A DNA stretch of 64,000 bases from Pseudomonas kairouanensis (lineage in GTDB: Bacteria > Pseudomonadota > Gammaproteobacteria > Pseudomonadales > Pseudomonadaceae): positions 434,001 through 498,000 of the forward strand of contig NZ_QUZU01000001.1 of assembly GCF_004682055.1 (NCBI RefSeq), given 5' to 3'. Every line of letters begins with the position of its first letter. The first letter of the stretch is position 1. Of this stretch, positions 10,678-20,752 are shown one piece after another. The translations under genes were made by a program, and so were the position numbers. The notes beneath the pieces were generated by a model. It had not been told where the DNA came from. It ran no database searches and saw only the letters and a program-made list of their open reading frames with translations.

Positions 10678-11310
10678 ATGAATAAAGTGCTGATCGTGGA
10701 TGATCATCCCGTCATTCGTCTTGCTGTACGTATGCTAATGGAACGTCACGGTTATGAGGTCGTTGCAGAGACCGATAACGGTGTCGATGCGTTGCAACTT
10801 GCGCGGGAGCATATGCCGGACATTGTCATACTGGATATTGGAATCCCCAAACTCGATGGCCTGGAAGTTATTTGTCGGCTGTCGTCCACTAAACAACCTG
10901 CACCGTTCAAGGTGCTGGTGCTGACGTCCCAGGCGCCAGGTCATTTCTCCATGCGCTGCATGCAGGCGGGGGCTGCCGGGTACGTGTGCAAGCAGCAGGA
11001 CCTGACGGAACTGCTCAGTGCGATCAAGGCGGTGCTCTCTGGCTATAGCTACTTCCCGAACCAGGCGCTCAACTCGGTACGCTCCACCATGGGCAATGCC
11101 GGTGAAGCCGACATGGTCGAACGCCTTTCGGGCAGGGAAATGATGGTATTGCAGCAATTGGCTCGGGGTAAGACCAACAAGGAGATCGCCGACGGTATGT
11201 TTCTGAGTAACAAGACCGTCAGCACGTACAAGACCCGCCTGCTGCTCAAGCTCAATGCCCGTTCACTCGTGGACCTGATCGAGCTGGCCCAGCGCAACGG
11301 GTTGGTCTAG
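10678..11310 (+). CDS. NarL/FixJ-type response regulator
   Basis: 210 residues. The receiver domain has acidic pocket D8-D9, phospho-acceptor D53 (VILDIG) and the T/K positions of the fold (LVLTSQ, VCKQQ). A LuxR-type HTH follows (LSGREMMVLQQLARGKTNKEIADGMFLSNKTVSTYK, here given as its two ends LSGRE and KTVSTYK). It resembles BvgA/EvgA regulators. No histidine kinase gene is adjacent, so the partner is elsewhere. The ATG at 10678 is preferred to an upstream TTG. Confidence 0.85.
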   Translation: MNKVLIVDDHPVIRLAVRMLMERHGYEVVAETDNGVDALQLAREHMPDIVILDIGIPKLDGLEVICRLSSTKQPAPFKVLVLTSQAPGHFSMRCMQAGAAGYVCKQQDLTELLSAIKAVLSGYSYFPNQALNSVRSTMGNAGEADMVERLSGREMMVLQQLARGKTNKEIADGMFLSNKTVSTYKTRLLLKLNARSLVDLIELAQRNGLV

Positions 11311-11348
11311 GAAAGGGCATCGCACACCGCATAGCCTCATCAAACGGC

Positions 11349-11376
11349 AAAAAAAGCCTCCGTCAGGGAGGCTTCC
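11349..11376 (-). terminator. Terminator for the small minus-strand gene
   Basis: Stem AAGCCTCC-CTGAC-GGAGGCTT read on the minus strand, followed by seven T. Confidence 0.8.
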
Positions 11377-11394
11377 GGCGGTCGACTACGCGAT

Positions 11395-11577
11395 TCAGAA
11401 GTCGAAGTCGTAATCGGCCAGTTGTTTTTGCAAGCGTCGCTCTTCCAGCAGGTTATCGATAGTGCGGCGTTTGCTCAGATTGGTCTTGGCCACCTCTGCC
11501 GCAGGGGCTTGTGCCTCATCGTCATCCGACTCAACGAGATCGTCTTCCACTTCCAGTTGTTCTTTGCCAGTGCTCAT
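11395..11577 (-). CDS. Small acidic PA3496-family protein
   Basis: 60 residues, very acidic in the first half (EVEDDLVESDDDEA) and basic then aromatic at the end (LSKRRTIDNLLEERRLQKQLADYDFDF in two parts: basic helix, then DYDFDF). It matches the small conserved Pseudomonas protein found beside nth, named in some databases a putative envelope integrity protein. Its function is not established. The ATG at 11577 has GGAG eight bases upstream; a GTG nine bases further up is the alternative. Its own terminator follows. Confidence 0.75.
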   Translation of the reverse strand: MSTGKEQLEVEDDLVESDDDEAQAPAAEVAKTNLSKRRTIDNLLEERRLQKQLADYDFDF

Positions 11578-11684
11578 AAGGTTCACTCCGGACTAAGACT
11601 GCCGTTGGCGCTCCTTATAACGATAATCCATGAATGGGTAAAAAAGATTTTTTCAATCGACTGATCGAAAAAAACAATGATCCC

Positions 11685-12323
11685 TCAATCGTCAGAGGTC
11701 TTGTCCTTGTATTCGCACAGATCCTCGATGCGACAGCTGCCGCAACGTGGCTTGCGGGCCTGGCAAACATAGCGCCCATGCAGGATCAGCCAATGGTGGG
11801 AGTCCAGCAGATAGGGCTTGGGTACAAACTTCATCAACTGCTTTTCCACTTCCACGACGTTTTTGCCACGGGCGATTCCGGTTCGGTTGCTCACACGGAA
11901 AATATGCGTGTCCACTGCCATGGCCAGTTGTCGGAAGGCGGTATTCAGCACCACGTTGGCGGTTTTTCGGCCCACACCCGGCAAGGCTTCGAGTGCTTCA
12001 CGGGTTTGGGGCACCTGGCTCCCGTGTAACTCCACCAGCAGGCGGCACGTCTCGATGACGTTCTTGGCCTTGCTGTTATACAAACCAATGGTCTTGATGT
12101 ACTCCGACAAACCTTCCACGCCCAGGGCATAAATAGCTTCCGGGGTGTTGGCCACTGGGTACAGTCTGGCCGTGGCCTTGTTTACGCCAACGTCTGTGGA
12201 CTGGGCCGACAGAATCACCGCAATCAGCAACTCGAACGGCGAGGAGTACGCCAGTTCGGTCTTGGGTTCTGGGTTGTCTTCGTGAAGTCTGCGGAAAATT
12301 TCCAGGCGTTTGGCGGCGTTCAT
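11685..12323 (-). CDS. nth: Endonuclease III
   Basis: 212 residues, family length. A DNA glycosylase/AP lyase that removes oxidised pyrimidines. The helix-hairpin-helix LPGVGRKTA carries the catalytic Lys, and VDTHIFRV the catalytic Asp. The C-terminal [4Fe-4S] loop is Cx6CxxCx5C (CQARKPRCGSCRIEDLC). The ATG at 12323 is preferred to an upstream in-frame start that adds 15 unconserved residues. It follows rsxB at 82 bp. Confidence 0.95.
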   Translation of the reverse strand: MNAAKRLEIFRRLHEDNPEPKTELAYSSPFELLIAVILSAQSTDVGVNKATARLYPVANTPEAIYALGVEGLSEYIKTIGLYNSKAKNVIETCRLLVELHGSQVPQTREALEALPGVGRKTANVVLNTAFRQLAMAVDTHIFRVSNRTGIARGKNVVEVEKQLMKFVPKPYLLDSHHWLILHGRYVCQARKPRCGSCRIEDLCEYKDKTSDD

Positions 12324-12405
12324 GGGGCTGAGGGTTCCTTGCAGGCGGTCAGCGGAATGCCGGGTCAAGCCCGACAGCTATCAATGGGGGGTAACACGCT
12401 ACCCG

Positions 12406-13569
12406 TCAGTCTCCAACATGGGCGTCGACCCGGCGCTGTGCTTCTTCGAGCTTGTGCTGGGCGGCGTTGAGCTCATCCACGCTGACCCCTGGTTGGCGTA
12501 GCAGCTTGCTGACATCGGCGCGTGCGTAGGCCAAGGCAGTCTTTAGTTGGCGCAGGTCGCTGTCGATGGGGCGCTTTTGTATACGCTGTAAGTCCGGCAA
12601 AGGTTGCTCCGAGATCGCCTCTGCAGCATGCAGGGCTTGATCCGCAACGGCCAGTGCAGCGCTCAGGGTGGCCAGTTGTTGCGGGTCTGCGTTCTGGTCC
12701 TGGGCCTTTTTCAGTTCGGCGCGTCGCATGGCCAGTTGGATTTTTGCGCGCTTGAGCTCAGGGTCTTTGGCTTTCGTGGGCAGGGGCGGGCTGTTCGCTT
12801 CCAGCACGGCAAGTGCTTGCTCTGCTGCTTCGAACTGTTGCTGCAGGAGGATCAACTGGGATTGCTGCTCAAAGGTCGGCGGGTGGCCAAATGCCTTTAA
12901 GGACTTGTGCAACTGGGCACGGCTCATCGCAACACCGATTTTGGCCTTCTTGATGGCCGCGTCGTTTGCCGCTTGATGGGTATCTTCTTGCGGTGTTTCC
13001 ACAGGCGCCGAGCGCTTGGCGCGCGCCAGGCGTTCCGCGAGCTTGTGTTCTTCTTCGCGCTGCAGGCGTGCGTTACGTTGTTCAAACCGGCGTCTGGCGC
13101 GATCACGCTTGAGCCCACGTTCACGACGCTCGTGATCCGTGCTCGCCAGGCCACCCACGATCGGCACCACGGTCGCCAGTGGGCGCATCTCGATGCAATC
13201 GACGGGGCAGGGCGCCACACACAGGTCACAGCCGGTGCATTCGTCAACGATCACGGTGTGCATCAGCTTGGCGGCGCCGACAATTGCGTCCACAGGGCAC
13301 GCCTGGATGCATTTGGTGCATCCGATGCATTCTGCTTCACGGATATAAGCAATCTGCGCAGGTGCCTCGCCGCGCGTAGTGTCCAGCTCTAGAACTGGAA
13401 TGCTCAGCAGCTGCGCCAGGCCGGCAATAGTCTCTTGCCCACCCGGTGGGCACTTGTTGATGGCCTCGCCTTGGGCGATGCCCTGCGCGTAGGGCTTGCA
13501 GCCCGGGTGCCCGCACTTGCCACACTGAGTCTGCGGCAGCAGTGCGTCGATACGTTGAATGAGGTTCAT
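12406..13569 (-). CDS. rsxB: RsxB/RnfB-like ferredoxin subunit with long repeat-containing C-terminus
   Basis: 387 residues; usual RsxB is about 190. The N-terminus has the four-Cys Fe-S motif ([10 protein letters not shown]) and then two ferredoxin clusters ([14 protein letters not shown] and [14 protein letters not shown]). From about residue 165 on, the chain is basic and helical with three related repeats ([52 protein letters not shown]). It lacks the N-terminal membrane anchor of canonical RnfB. No other rnf/rsx gene is in the window, so this is an orphan electron carrier of unclear partner. It lies between metG and nth. Confidence 0.85.
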   Translation of the reverse strand: MNLIQRIDALLPQTQCGKCGHPGCKPYAQGIAQGEAINKCPPGGQETIAGLAQLLSIPVLELDTTRGEAPAQIAYIREAECIGCTKCIQACPVDAIVGAAKLMHTVIVDECTGCDLCVAPCPVDCIEMRPLATVVPIVGGLASTDHERRERGLKRDRARRRFEQRNARLQREEEHKLAERLARAKRSAPVETPQEDTHQAANDAAIKKAKIGVAMSRAQLHKSLKAFGHPPTFEQQSQLILLQQQFEAAEQALAVLEANSPPLPTKAKDPELKRAKIQLAMRRAELKKAQDQNADPQQLATLSAALAVADQALHAAEAISEQPLPDLQRIQKRPIDSDLRQLKTALAYARADVSKLLRQPGVSVDELNAAQHKLEEAQRRVDAHVGD

Positions 13570-13643
13570 GCTGTGATCACTGGCATGCCGGTTAAACAAA
13601 CAGGGCCTGATTATCCGGCAAGCGAGAAGGGGGGACTAGCGTA

Positions 13644-13674
13644 AAAGCCCTGTCGTTTGCACGACAGGGCTTTA
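13644..13674 (-). terminator. Terminator of metG
   Basis: Stem AAGCCCTGTCGT-GCAA-ACGACAGGGCTT on the minus strand, just after the metG stop. Confidence 0.8.
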
Positions 13675-13682
13675 TTACAGGC

Positions 13683-15734
13683 TTACTTGATACGTTGACC
13701 CGGCTTGGCGCCGCTGTCAGGGCTGAGCAGGTAGATCTCTTCACCGCCAGGGCCCGCCGCCATCACCATGCCTTCGGAGATGCCGAACTTCATTTTCCGC
13801 GGCTTGAGGTTGGCAATCATCATGGTCAGGCGACCATCGAGCTTGGACGGGTCCGGGTACGCACTCTTGATACCGGAGAACACGTTGCGTTGCTCGTCAC
13901 CGATGTCCAGGGTCAGGCGCAGCAACTTGTCGGCACCTTCCACCGCTTCGGCCTTGATGATCAACGCCACACGCAGGTCAACAGCAGCAAAGGCATCGAA
14001 CTCGATTTCCGGGGAAAGCGGGTCCTTGGCCAGTTCGCCATTGCCGGCAGGTGCCGATTCGCCCGTGTCGGTCTGGCTGGCGGCCAAGTCCTCTTTCGAG
14101 GCGTCGGTCATGGCCTGGACCTTGACCGGATCGATACGGGTCATCAGCGGCTTGAACTCGTTCAGCTGATGGTTGCTGAGCAGGGTGGCGTGGTCGTTCC
14201 AGGTCAGCGGCGCGACATTGAGGAACGCCTCGGCATCAGCCGCCAGCAACGGCAACACCGGCTTGAGGAAGATGACCAACTGGCGGAACAGGTTGACGCC
14301 GGTGGCGCAGATCGCCTGGACTTCAGCCTGCTTGCCTTCCTGCTTGTTCAGCGACCAGGGGGCCTTGTCGGCGATCCAGGCGTTGGCGCGGTCGGCCAGG
14401 CCCATGATCTCGCGCATGGCGCGGGCGAAGTCGCGAGCTTCATAGGCATCGGCAATGCTTGGCGCGGCGGCCAGGAACGCATCGGTCAGTTCCGGCGCGG
14501 CGTTTTCGGCCACCAGCAGACCGGCGTTGCCCTTGTGGATAAAGCCGGCGCAACGGCTGGCGATGTTGACGACTTTGCCCACCAGGTCCGAGTTGACCTT
14601 CTGTACGAAGTCTTCCAGGTTCAGGTCAAGGTCATCAACGCCACGGCCCAGCTTGGCGGCGTAGTAGTAGCGCAGGTATTCCGGCGACAGGTGGTCCAGG
14701 TAGGTGCGCGCCTTGATAAAGGTGCCACGGGACTTGGACATCTTCTGGCCGTTGACCGTCAGGTAGCCATGCACGTTGATGCCGGTGGGCTTGCGGTAGC
14801 CCGAGCCTTCCAGCATCGCCGGCCAGAACAGGGCGTGGAAATTGACGATGTCCTTGCCGATGAAGTGGTACAGCTCGGCGGTGGAGTCTTTGTTCCAGAA
14901 CGCATCGAAGTCCAGCTCCGGCGTGCGGTCACACAGGTTCTTGAAGCTGGCCATGTAGCCGATCGGCGCATCCAGCCACACATAGAAGTACTTGCCCGGC
15001 TCGCCAGGGATCTCGAAGCCGAAGTACGGCGCATCGCGGGAGATGTCCCACTGTTGCAGGCCACTGTCGAGCCATTCGGCGAGCTTGTTGGCCACGGCAT
15101 CCTGCAAGGTGCCGCTGCGGGTCCAGGTTTGCAGCATCTGCTGGAAATCCGGGAGCTTGAAGAAGAAGTGCTGGGAGTCCTTGAGCACCGGCGTAGCACC
15201 GGAGATCGCCGACTTCGGATCCTTCAACTCAGTCGGCGCGTAGGTTGCACCGCATTTTTCGCAGTTGTCGCCGTACTGGTCCTCGGTGCCGCATTTAGGG
15301 CAGGTGCCCTTGATGAAGCGGTCGGCCAGGAACATTTTCTTTTCGGGGTCGAAGTACTGGGTGACCGAACGCTGGTCGATATGCCCGGCTTGCTTCAAGC
15401 GCAGGTAGATCTGGCTCGACAGCTCGCGGTTTTCTTCGGAATGGGTGGAGTGGAAGTTATCGAAATCCACCAGGAACTCGGCAAAGTCGGCGCTGTGTTC
15501 AGCCTGCACGTTGGCGATCAGTTGTTCCGGGGTGATCCCTTCCTTTTCGGCGCGCAACATGATGGCCGAACCGTGGGCGTCGTCCGCGCAGACATAAATG
15601 CATTGATTGCCGCGATGCTTCTGGAAGCGCACCCACATATCGGTCTGGATGTACTCAAGCATATGGCCAAGATGGATGGAACCATTGGCATAGGGCAGGG
15701 CGCTGGTGACGAGGATCTTGCGTGGCTCGGACAT
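13683..15734 (-). CDS. metG: Methionyl-tRNA synthetase
   Basis: 683 residues. Class I signature HLGH near residue 22 and KMSKS in [13 protein letters not shown] zinc knuckle [18 protein letters not shown] is in the connective domain. The C-terminal 110 residues form the EMAP-II-like tRNA-binding domain ([20 protein letters not shown]) that makes the dimeric form. Divergent from mrp, with about 170 bp between. Confidence 0.97.
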   Translation of the reverse strand: MSEPRKILVTSALPYANGSIHLGHMLEYIQTDMWVRFQKHRGNQCIYVCADDAHGSAIMLRAEKEGITPEQLIANVQAEHSADFAEFLVDFDNFHSTHSEENRELSSQIYLRLKQAGHIDQRSVTQYFDPEKKMFLADRFIKGTCPKCGTEDQYGDNCEKCGATYAPTELKDPKSAISGATPVLKDSQHFFFKLPDFQQMLQTWTRSGTLQDAVANKLAEWLDSGLQQWDISRDAPYFGFEIPGEPGKYFYVWLDAPIGYMASFKNLCDRTPELDFDAFWNKDSTAELYHFIGKDIVNFHALFWPAMLEGSGYRKPTGINVHGYLTVNGQKMSKSRGTFIKARTYLDHLSPEYLRYYYAAKLGRGVDDLDLNLEDFVQKVNSDLVGKVVNIASRCAGFIHKGNAGLLVAENAAPELTDAFLAAAPSIADAYEARDFARAMREIMGLADRANAWIADKAPWSLNKQEGKQAEVQAICATGVNLFRQLVIFLKPVLPLLAADAEAFLNVAPLTWNDHATLLSNHQLNEFKPLMTRIDPVKVQAMTDASKEDLAASQTDTGESAPAGNGELAKDPLSPEIEFDAFAAVDLRVALIIKAEAVEGADKLLRLTLDIGDEQRNVFSGIKSAYPDPSKLDGRLTMMIANLKPRKMKFGISEGMVMAAGPGGEEIYLLSPDSGAKPGQRIK

Positions 15735-15905
15735 GGGGCTCGGCTACTTGATGAAACGGAGGTCGGCCACTATAAAGCGCCGGGAAATATATTTCACCCC
15801 GTGGCGTTGTTTGCGCATCGTCATTGCCTGCGAAAGCGTGCCGCTGGGCGGCTGGAACGGTTAGGATAGCCGCCTGTTTCAGTCAGTCTTTTTCGGGAGT
15901 AGCCC

Positions 15906-17000
15906 ATGAGCGCCGTCAATCGCGCAGCGGTGGAAGCCGTTCTTCGCCAGTACACCGACCCCTATTTGAACCAGGACCCGGTCAGTGCCGGCTGTGTCCG
16001 CGCCATTGAGGTGCAGGGGGACCAGGTGTCGGTCCAGTTGGAATTGGGCTATGCCGCAGGCCTGTTCAAGAGCGGCTGGGCGCAGATGCTGCAAATGGCC
16101 ATTGAAGGCCTGGACGGTGTGCGTGCCGCCAAGGTCGACATCCAGTGCGTGATTGCTGCGCACAAGGCCCAGGCGCAGGTCCCAGGCCTGGCCAACGTCA
16201 AGAACGTGGTCGCCGTGGCATCGGGCAAGGGTGGCGTGGGTAAATCCACCACTGCGGCCAACCTGGCCCTGGCCCTGGCCCGTGAAGGTGCACGGGTGGG
16301 GATTCTCGACGCAGACATCTATGGGCCGAGCCAAGGCGTGATGTTTGGCATCGCCGAAGGCACGCGACCGAAGGTCAAGGACCAGAAGTGGTTTATGCCC
16401 ATCGAATCCCTGGGCGTGGAAGTCATGTCCATGGCCTTCCTCACCGATGACAACACGCCGATGGTCTGGCGCGGGCCAATGGTTTCGGGTGCCCTGCTGC
16501 AGTTGGTCACCCAGACCGCGTGGGGCGACCTGGACTACCTGGTGATCGACATGCCGCCAGGCACGGGCGATATCCAGCTGACCCTGGCGCAGAAAGTTCC
16601 GGTGGCCGGCTCGGTCATCGTCACCACGCCTCAGGATCTGGCCCTGCTCGATGCGAAAAAAGGCGTGGAGATGTTCCGCAAGGTCAATATCCCGGTGTTG
16701 GGTGTCGTGGAAAACATGGCGGTGCACATTTGCTCCAATTGCGGCCACGCCGAGCATCTGTTCGGCGAAGGCGGCGGTGAGAAGCTCGCCACCCAGTACG
16801 GCGTCGAGCTACTGGCTTCGCTGCCGCTGTCGATGCTGATCCGCGAGCAAGCCGACGGTGGCAAACCCACCGTGGTCGCTGAGCCGGACAGCCAGATCGC
16901 GATGATTTATCAGGAACTGGCCCGCCACGTCGGTGCACGAATTGTGCTGCAGGAAGCCGCAGCGCCGGCGATGCCGACGATCACTGTCAGCGACGATTGA
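15906..17000 (+). CDS. apbC: Mrp/ApbC-type iron-sulfur cluster carrier ATPase
   Basis: 364 residues. An N-terminal MIP18/DUF59 domain (about 1-85) is followed by a deviant Walker A GKGGVGKS at 107-114 and the CxxC dimer/cluster motif CSNC near residue 278. This family builds and hands over [4Fe-4S] clusters to apoproteins. Divergent from metG, as in other Pseudomonas. Confidence 0.93.
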   Translation: MSAVNRAAVEAVLRQYTDPYLNQDPVSAGCVRAIEVQGDQVSVQLELGYAAGLFKSGWAQMLQMAIEGLDGVRAAKVDIQCVIAAHKAQAQVPGLANVKNVVAVASGKGGVGKSTTAANLALALAREGARVGILDADIYGPSQGVMFGIAEGTRPKVKDQKWFMPIESLGVEVMSMAFLTDDNTPMVWRGPMVSGALLQLVTQTAWGDLDYLVIDMPPGTGDIQLTLAQKVPVAGSVIVTTPQDLALLDAKKGVEMFRKVNIPVLGVVENMAVHICSNCGHAEHLFGEGGGEKLATQYGVELLASLPLSMLIREQADGGKPTVVAEPDSQIAMIYQELARHVGARIVLQEAAAPAMPTITVSDD

Positions 17001-17040
17001 GTGAGAACAGGTGCTTGTTACGCTTTTACGCAATTGCTGG

Positions 17041-17058
17041 TGTAAGCATTCGCTTACT
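17041..17058. promoter_or_regulatory. GacA upstream activating sequence for rsmZ
   Basis: TGTAAG-CATTCG-CTTACT matches the GacA box TGTAAGN6CTTACA in 11 of 12 fixed bases. It lies about 190 bp before the predicted rsmZ start, the usual distance. A partly inverted copy (GTAAGCGAATG) follows, so the region also looks like a hairpin. Confidence 0.8.
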
Positions 17059-17194
17059 TTTGGGTAAGCGAATGGTTTTTTAAAGCGACAAGAGCGACTC
17101 GAAGCATCGCGAGATTTTTCTATCCTATTGAAATAGAACAAATATTTAGCGGTGTGCTAACGCCGTGGCCTGTCAGTTCCGACGTTGCATGCCG

Positions 17195-17222
17195 TTGAAC
17201 TTCTTTTGGAACCCTCTAACAT
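17195..17222 (+). promoter_or_regulatory. Sigma70-type promoter of rsmZ
   Basis: TTGAAC and TAACAT separated by 16 bases. The predicted transcription start is eight or nine bases further on, at the TGTCTACGGA that begins the RNA. Confidence 0.65.
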
Positions 17223-17230
17223 CAGCCCTG

Positions 17231-17364
17231 TGTCTACGGACTGACACAGCCATCAAGGACCGATGGTTTGAAGGAACGTCGCAGGATGCGATTCATCAGG
17301 ATGATGAAAAGGAATACAGGGACTAGGGAAAAAATGTGGGCGGGTCAAACCGCCCCTTTTTTTT
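17231..17364 (+). ncRNA. rsmZ: RsmZ small regulatory RNA
   Basis: A 134-nt transcript unit with eight GGA triplets, several in hairpin loops (TGTCTACGGACTGACA, GCCATCAAGGACCGATGG, ATTCATCAGGATGATGA), ending in GGGCGGG-TCAAA-CCGCCC and eight T. This is the architecture of RsmZ, which soaks up RsmA/RsmE and so frees translation of secondary-metabolism and virulence genes under Gac control. A GacA box and a promoter precede it, and fdxA follows as in known Pseudomonas. rpoS, the usual other neighbour, is not in the window. Confidence 0.92.
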
Positions 17365-17399
17365 GCCCGCAGGAAAGTGAAACCCACTCTCCAGAAACG

Positions 17400-17425
17400 C
17401 AAAAAGGCCCGCAAGGGGCCTTTTG
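17400..17425 (-). terminator. Terminator of fdxA
   Basis: Stem AAGGCCCC-TTGC-GGGCCTT on the minus strand followed by five T. Confidence 0.8.
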
Positions 17426-17440
17426 GGGGCGACGACGCTA

Positions 17441-17764
17441 TCAGCGTTCGAGGTCTGCAATCTTACCTTTTTTGCCATCCCACTCCGCTGCGTCTGGCAT
17501 CGGATCTTTGCGTTCAGTGATGTTCGGCCAGATTTCCGCCAGCTCGACGTTCAGCTGAATGAATTCCTGCATCTCTGCCGGGACTTCGTCCTCGGAGAAA
17601 ATGGCGACGGCCGGGCATTCTGGTTCACACAGGGCGCAATCGATGCACTCATCCGGGTGAATGACCAGGAAGTTCGGGCCTTCGTAGAAGCAGTCCACCG
17701 GACATACTTCCACGCAGTCGGTGTACTTGCACTTGATGCAGTTGTCGGTGACGACGAAGGTCAT
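17441..17764 (-). CDS. fdxA: 7Fe (3Fe-4S/4Fe-4S) ferredoxin
   Basis: 107 residues. The first cluster ligands are [17 protein letters not shown] and the second [12 protein letters not shown], the classic Azotobacter FdI/FdxA pattern. A small soluble electron carrier. It lies between rsmZ and mutS, the conserved Pseudomonas place. Confidence 0.95.
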   Translation of the reverse strand: MTFVVTDNCIKCKYTDCVEVCPVDCFYEGPNFLVIHPDECIDCALCEPECPAVAIFSEDEVPAEMQEFIQLNVELAEIWPNITERKDPMPDAAEWDGKKGKIADLER

Positions 17765-17906
17765 TTCTAATTCTCTCCTCAGGCGGCGGCAGCGAAACCC
17801 TTTGTGGCAGGGCTCGCGAGGTTCGGGAGCGATAGTCTGCAGGCCAGGCTAAAAGCCTGCAGCATCCCAAACCGCGCGAGAGTCTACCAGCTTGCAAGGC
17901 TGAGCG

Positions 17907-20498
17907 TTATATCCGAACCTTCAGTGCATATAACATTTCGAGCGCTTTGCGTGGCGTCATGTCATCCAAGTCAAGCTTGGCCAGTTCTTCCAGCACCGGA
18001 TGGGGCAGGCTTGCGAACATGTCGCTCTGGTGCGGCGCTGCGGGTTTGCTGGAGGCTTTGGTTGGGCTGGCGACCACGGTTTCGTGGGGTAGGGCCGTGG
18101 TTTCCAGGCGGCTGAGGTGCTCGCGGGCGCGCAGAATCACGTCGTTTGGTACGCCGGCCAGTTGGGCCACGGCCAGGCCGTAGCTCTGGCTTGCAGGCCC
18201 TGGCAGCACATGGTGCAGGAACACGATGCGCTCATTGTGCTCGGTGGCGTTGAGGTGCACGTTGGCGACCAGCGGCTCGCTTTCCGGCAGCACGGTCAGC
18301 TCGAAGTAGTGGGTGGCAAACAGCGTATAGGCACGCAGGTGTGCCAAGCGCTCGGCCGCCGCCCAGGCCAGGGACAGGCCATCGAAGGTGCTGGTGCCAC
18401 GGCCCACTTCGTCCATCAGCACCAGGCTGCGCTCGGTGGCGTTGTGCAGGATATTGGCGGTTTCGCTCATTTCCACCATGAAGGTCGAACGGCCACCGGC
18501 CAGGTCATCGCTGGAACCGATCCGCGTGAAGATGCGATCCACCAGGGACAACTCGCAACTGGCTGCCGGTACAAAGCTGCCGATATGGGCCAGCAGCACA
18601 ATCAACGCGGTCTGGCGCATGTAGGTGGATTTACCACCCATGTTGGGACCGGTGATCACCAACATGCGGGTATCGTCGTCCAGTGACAGGTCGTTGGCGA
18701 CGAACGGTGTAGTCAACACCTGCTCCACCACCGGGTGGCGCCCCTGCACAATGCGCATGCACGGCTCGCTCACGAAGCGTGGGCAGTTCAGGTCCAGGTT
18801 CAGCGCGCGTTCGGCGAGGTTGCTCAATACATCCAGTTCGGCCAGGGCGGCGGCGGTGTCTTGCAGCGGCGCCAGTTGGCTGATCAGGTCTTCGAGCAAG
18901 GCTTCATAGAGCATTTTCTCCCGCGCCAGGGCACGGCTTTTGGCCGACAGTGCCTTGTCTTCGAACTCCTTGAGTTCCGGGGTGATAAAACGCTCGGCGC
19001 CCTTGAGGGTCTGGCGGCGCTGGTAGTCGATGGGGGCCGACTCGGCCTGCTTGCTCGGCAACTCGATAAAGTAGCCATGCACGCGGTTGTAGCCGACTTT
19101 CAGGTTGGCCAGCCCGGTGCGGGCTTTTTCGCGGGCTTCCAGGTCGATCAGGAACTGCCCGGCGTTTTCGCTCAACGCTTGCAGTTCGTCCAGCTCGCTG
19201 TCGTAACCGGTCTTCAATACGCCGCCGTCACGGATGATCGCCGGCGGGTTGTCGATGATGGCCTTTTCCAGCAGCGCAGCCAGCTCCGGGTAGGTGCTGG
19301 CGATCACGGCCAGTTGTTGCAGGTGCGGGGTGTCCAGGTCGGTCATCGCGGCTTGCAGCTGTGGCAAGGCGCCGAGGGCATCGCGCAGGCGTGCCAGGTC
19401 GCGAGGCCGCGCATTGCGCAGGCCGATGCGCGCCAGGATGCGTTCGATATCGCCGATTTCCTTCAACTGCGGTTGCAGTTTCTCGAAGCGATAGCCGTCC
19501 AGCAGGCAGGTAATAGAGGTCTGACGCGCTTGCAGCACGCTCAAGTCCCGCAGCGGGCGGTTCAACCAGCGGGTCAGCAAACGACTGCCCATGGCGGTCT
19601 GGCAACGGTCGACCACCGATTGCAGAGTGTTATCGCGCCCGCCAGCCAGGTTGGTGTCCAACTCCAGATTGCGACGGCTGGCGCCATCGAGCACGACGGT
19701 GTCATCCAGGCGTTCATGGCGCAGGCTGCGCAAATGGGGCAGGGCGGTGCGCTGGGTTTCCTTGGCGTAGCTGAGCAGGCAACCGGCGGCGCCAATGGCC
19801 AGGGTCAGGGTTTCGCAACCGAAGCCTTTAAGGTCCTGTACGGAGAATTGCTGGCAGAGGCTTTTGAGCGCCGAATCACGCTCGAAATCCCACGGTGCGC
19901 GACGCTTGGTCCCACGACGCTTTTCCGCCGGCAGATCCTTGGGCCAGTCATCCGGAATCAACAGCTCAACCGGATTGATGCGCTCAAGCTCCGCCAGCAG
20001 GTTCTCCCAACCCTTGATCTCCAGCACGCTGAAATTGCCGCTGGTGATATCCAGCACCGAAAGGCCGAACAGGCGTTCATCCCCCAGCACGGCAGCGATC
20101 AGGTTATCGCGACGCTCATCCAGCAACGCCTCATCACTGACCGTGCCCGGTGTGATAATGCGCACCACCTGACGTTCCACCGGCCCCTTGCTGGTGGCCG
20201 GATCGCCGATCTGCTCACAGATCACCACCGACTCGCCCAGCTTCACCAGCTTGACCAGGTAACCTTCCAGCGAGTGGTAAGGAATGCCACACATCGGAAT
20301 CGACTGCCCAGCCGACTGCCCGCGCGCCGTCAGGGTGATGTCCAGCAGCTTGGCGGCCTTCTTCGCGTCTTCATAGAAGATCTCGTAGAAGTCGCCCATG
20401 CGATAGAACATCAACTGATCAGGGTGCTGGTTTTTCAGGCGCCAGTACTGCTGCATCATCGGGGTGTGGGAGGACAGATCGGTAATTGCCTTGTTCAT
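17907..20498 (-). CDS. mutS: DNA mismatch repair protein MutS, 5' end supplied by prophage DNA
   Basis: 863 residues. The mismatch-binding motif FYRMGDFYE is near residue 37, the ABC ATPase Walker A is GPNMGGKST, and [12 protein letters not shown] is the signature/Walker B region. The start at 20498 gives [14 protein letters not shown]. Codons 8-14 coincide with the 20-bp prophage repeat, so the start codon and first seven codons lie on the phage side of the junction. Upstream DNA is therefore phage DNA and the native promoter has been displaced. The ribosome site is weak (AACTCTTTG before ATG). The reading frame is intact. Confidence 0.95.
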   Translation of the reverse strand: MNKAITDLSSHTPMMQQYWRLKNQHPDQLMFYRMGDFYEIFYEDAKKAAKLLDITLTARGQSAGQSIPMCGIPYHSLEGYLVKLVKLGESVVICEQIGDPATSKGPVERQVVRIITPGTVSDEALLDERRDNLIAAVLGDERLFGLSVLDITSGNFSVLEIKGWENLLAELERINPVELLIPDDWPKDLPAEKRRGTKRRAPWDFERDSALKSLCQQFSVQDLKGFGCETLTLAIGAAGCLLSYAKETQRTALPHLRSLRHERLDDTVVLDGASRRNLELDTNLAGGRDNTLQSVVDRCQTAMGSRLLTRWLNRPLRDLSVLQARQTSITCLLDGYRFEKLQPQLKEIGDIERILARIGLRNARPRDLARLRDALGALPQLQAAMTDLDTPHLQQLAVIASTYPELAALLEKAIIDNPPAIIRDGGVLKTGYDSELDELQALSENAGQFLIDLEAREKARTGLANLKVGYNRVHGYFIELPSKQAESAPIDYQRRQTLKGAERFITPELKEFEDKALSAKSRALAREKMLYEALLEDLISQLAPLQDTAAALAELDVLSNLAERALNLDLNCPRFVSEPCMRIVQGRHPVVEQVLTTPFVANDLSLDDDTRMLVITGPNMGGKSTYMRQTALIVLLAHIGSFVPAASCELSLVDRIFTRIGSSDDLAGGRSTFMVEMSETANILHNATERSLVLMDEVGRGTSTFDGLSLAWAAAERLAHLRAYTLFATHYFELTVLPESEPLVANVHLNATEHNERIVFLHHVLPGPASQSYGLAVAQLAGVPNDVILRAREHLSRLETTALPHETVVASPTKASSKPAAPHQSDMFASLPHPVLEELAKLDLDDMTPRKALEMLYALKVRI
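20458..20477. repeat. Left attachment core (attL) inside mutS
   Basis: 20 bp beginning ATCGGGGTGT, identical to 62906-62925. It corresponds to MutS residues L8 to P13 plus two bases. Confidence 0.88.
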
Positions 20499-20752
20499 CA
20501 AAGAGTTGGAGACTTTTGTGAGGTTTCGTGGGGCAATTATGGGGCAAAACGCGGACGATTGGCAGTGCTCCGGCATCGTCGTGCAGCATTATCCGCTCCT
20601 CGGTTTCGAACCCGGTTCGGATTCTACCACGACCGACTATCTCCTCTTTCGTCAGATATGGTGTTGCTACCCATTTCTGGGAACTACAAACGGCTGACTG
20701 CATGGTAGGATTGCGTAAAATCAGCCCATTTTAAATTAGCTTTGGTCAGCGT
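20499..20752. other. Left prophage arm, displaced mutS upstream region
   Basis: 254 bp without a gene. Holds the arm-site pair at 20529-20546 and must contain whatever promoter now drives mutS leftward, as well as the promoter of the rightward cargo operon. No convincing -35/-10 pair is seen for mutS. Confidence 0.5.
20529..20546. repeat. Paired TGGGGCA arm-type sites, left end
   Basis: TGGGGCA at 20529 and 20540, an 11-bp period (about one helical turn), 52 bp from the core. The same pair recurs at 62767/62778 and 62976/62987, suggesting integrase arm-binding sites. Confidence 0.6.

Noticed and set aside
13695..15869. 724-codon frame antisense to metG
   Set aside because: metG is fully supported; the antisense product has no motif.
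17041..17083. Hairpin with T-run after mrp taken as terminator
   Set aside because: The left half is a GacA box at the right distance from rsmZ. A terminator role is possible but secondary.
20601..20630. tRNA-like TTCGAA context near attL, possible tRNA attachment site
   Set aside because: T-arm stems do not pair in either direction and no acceptor or anticodon arm is present. The att core is in mutS.
18735..20708. 657-codon frame antisense to mutS
   Set aside because: Shadow of mutS codon bias.
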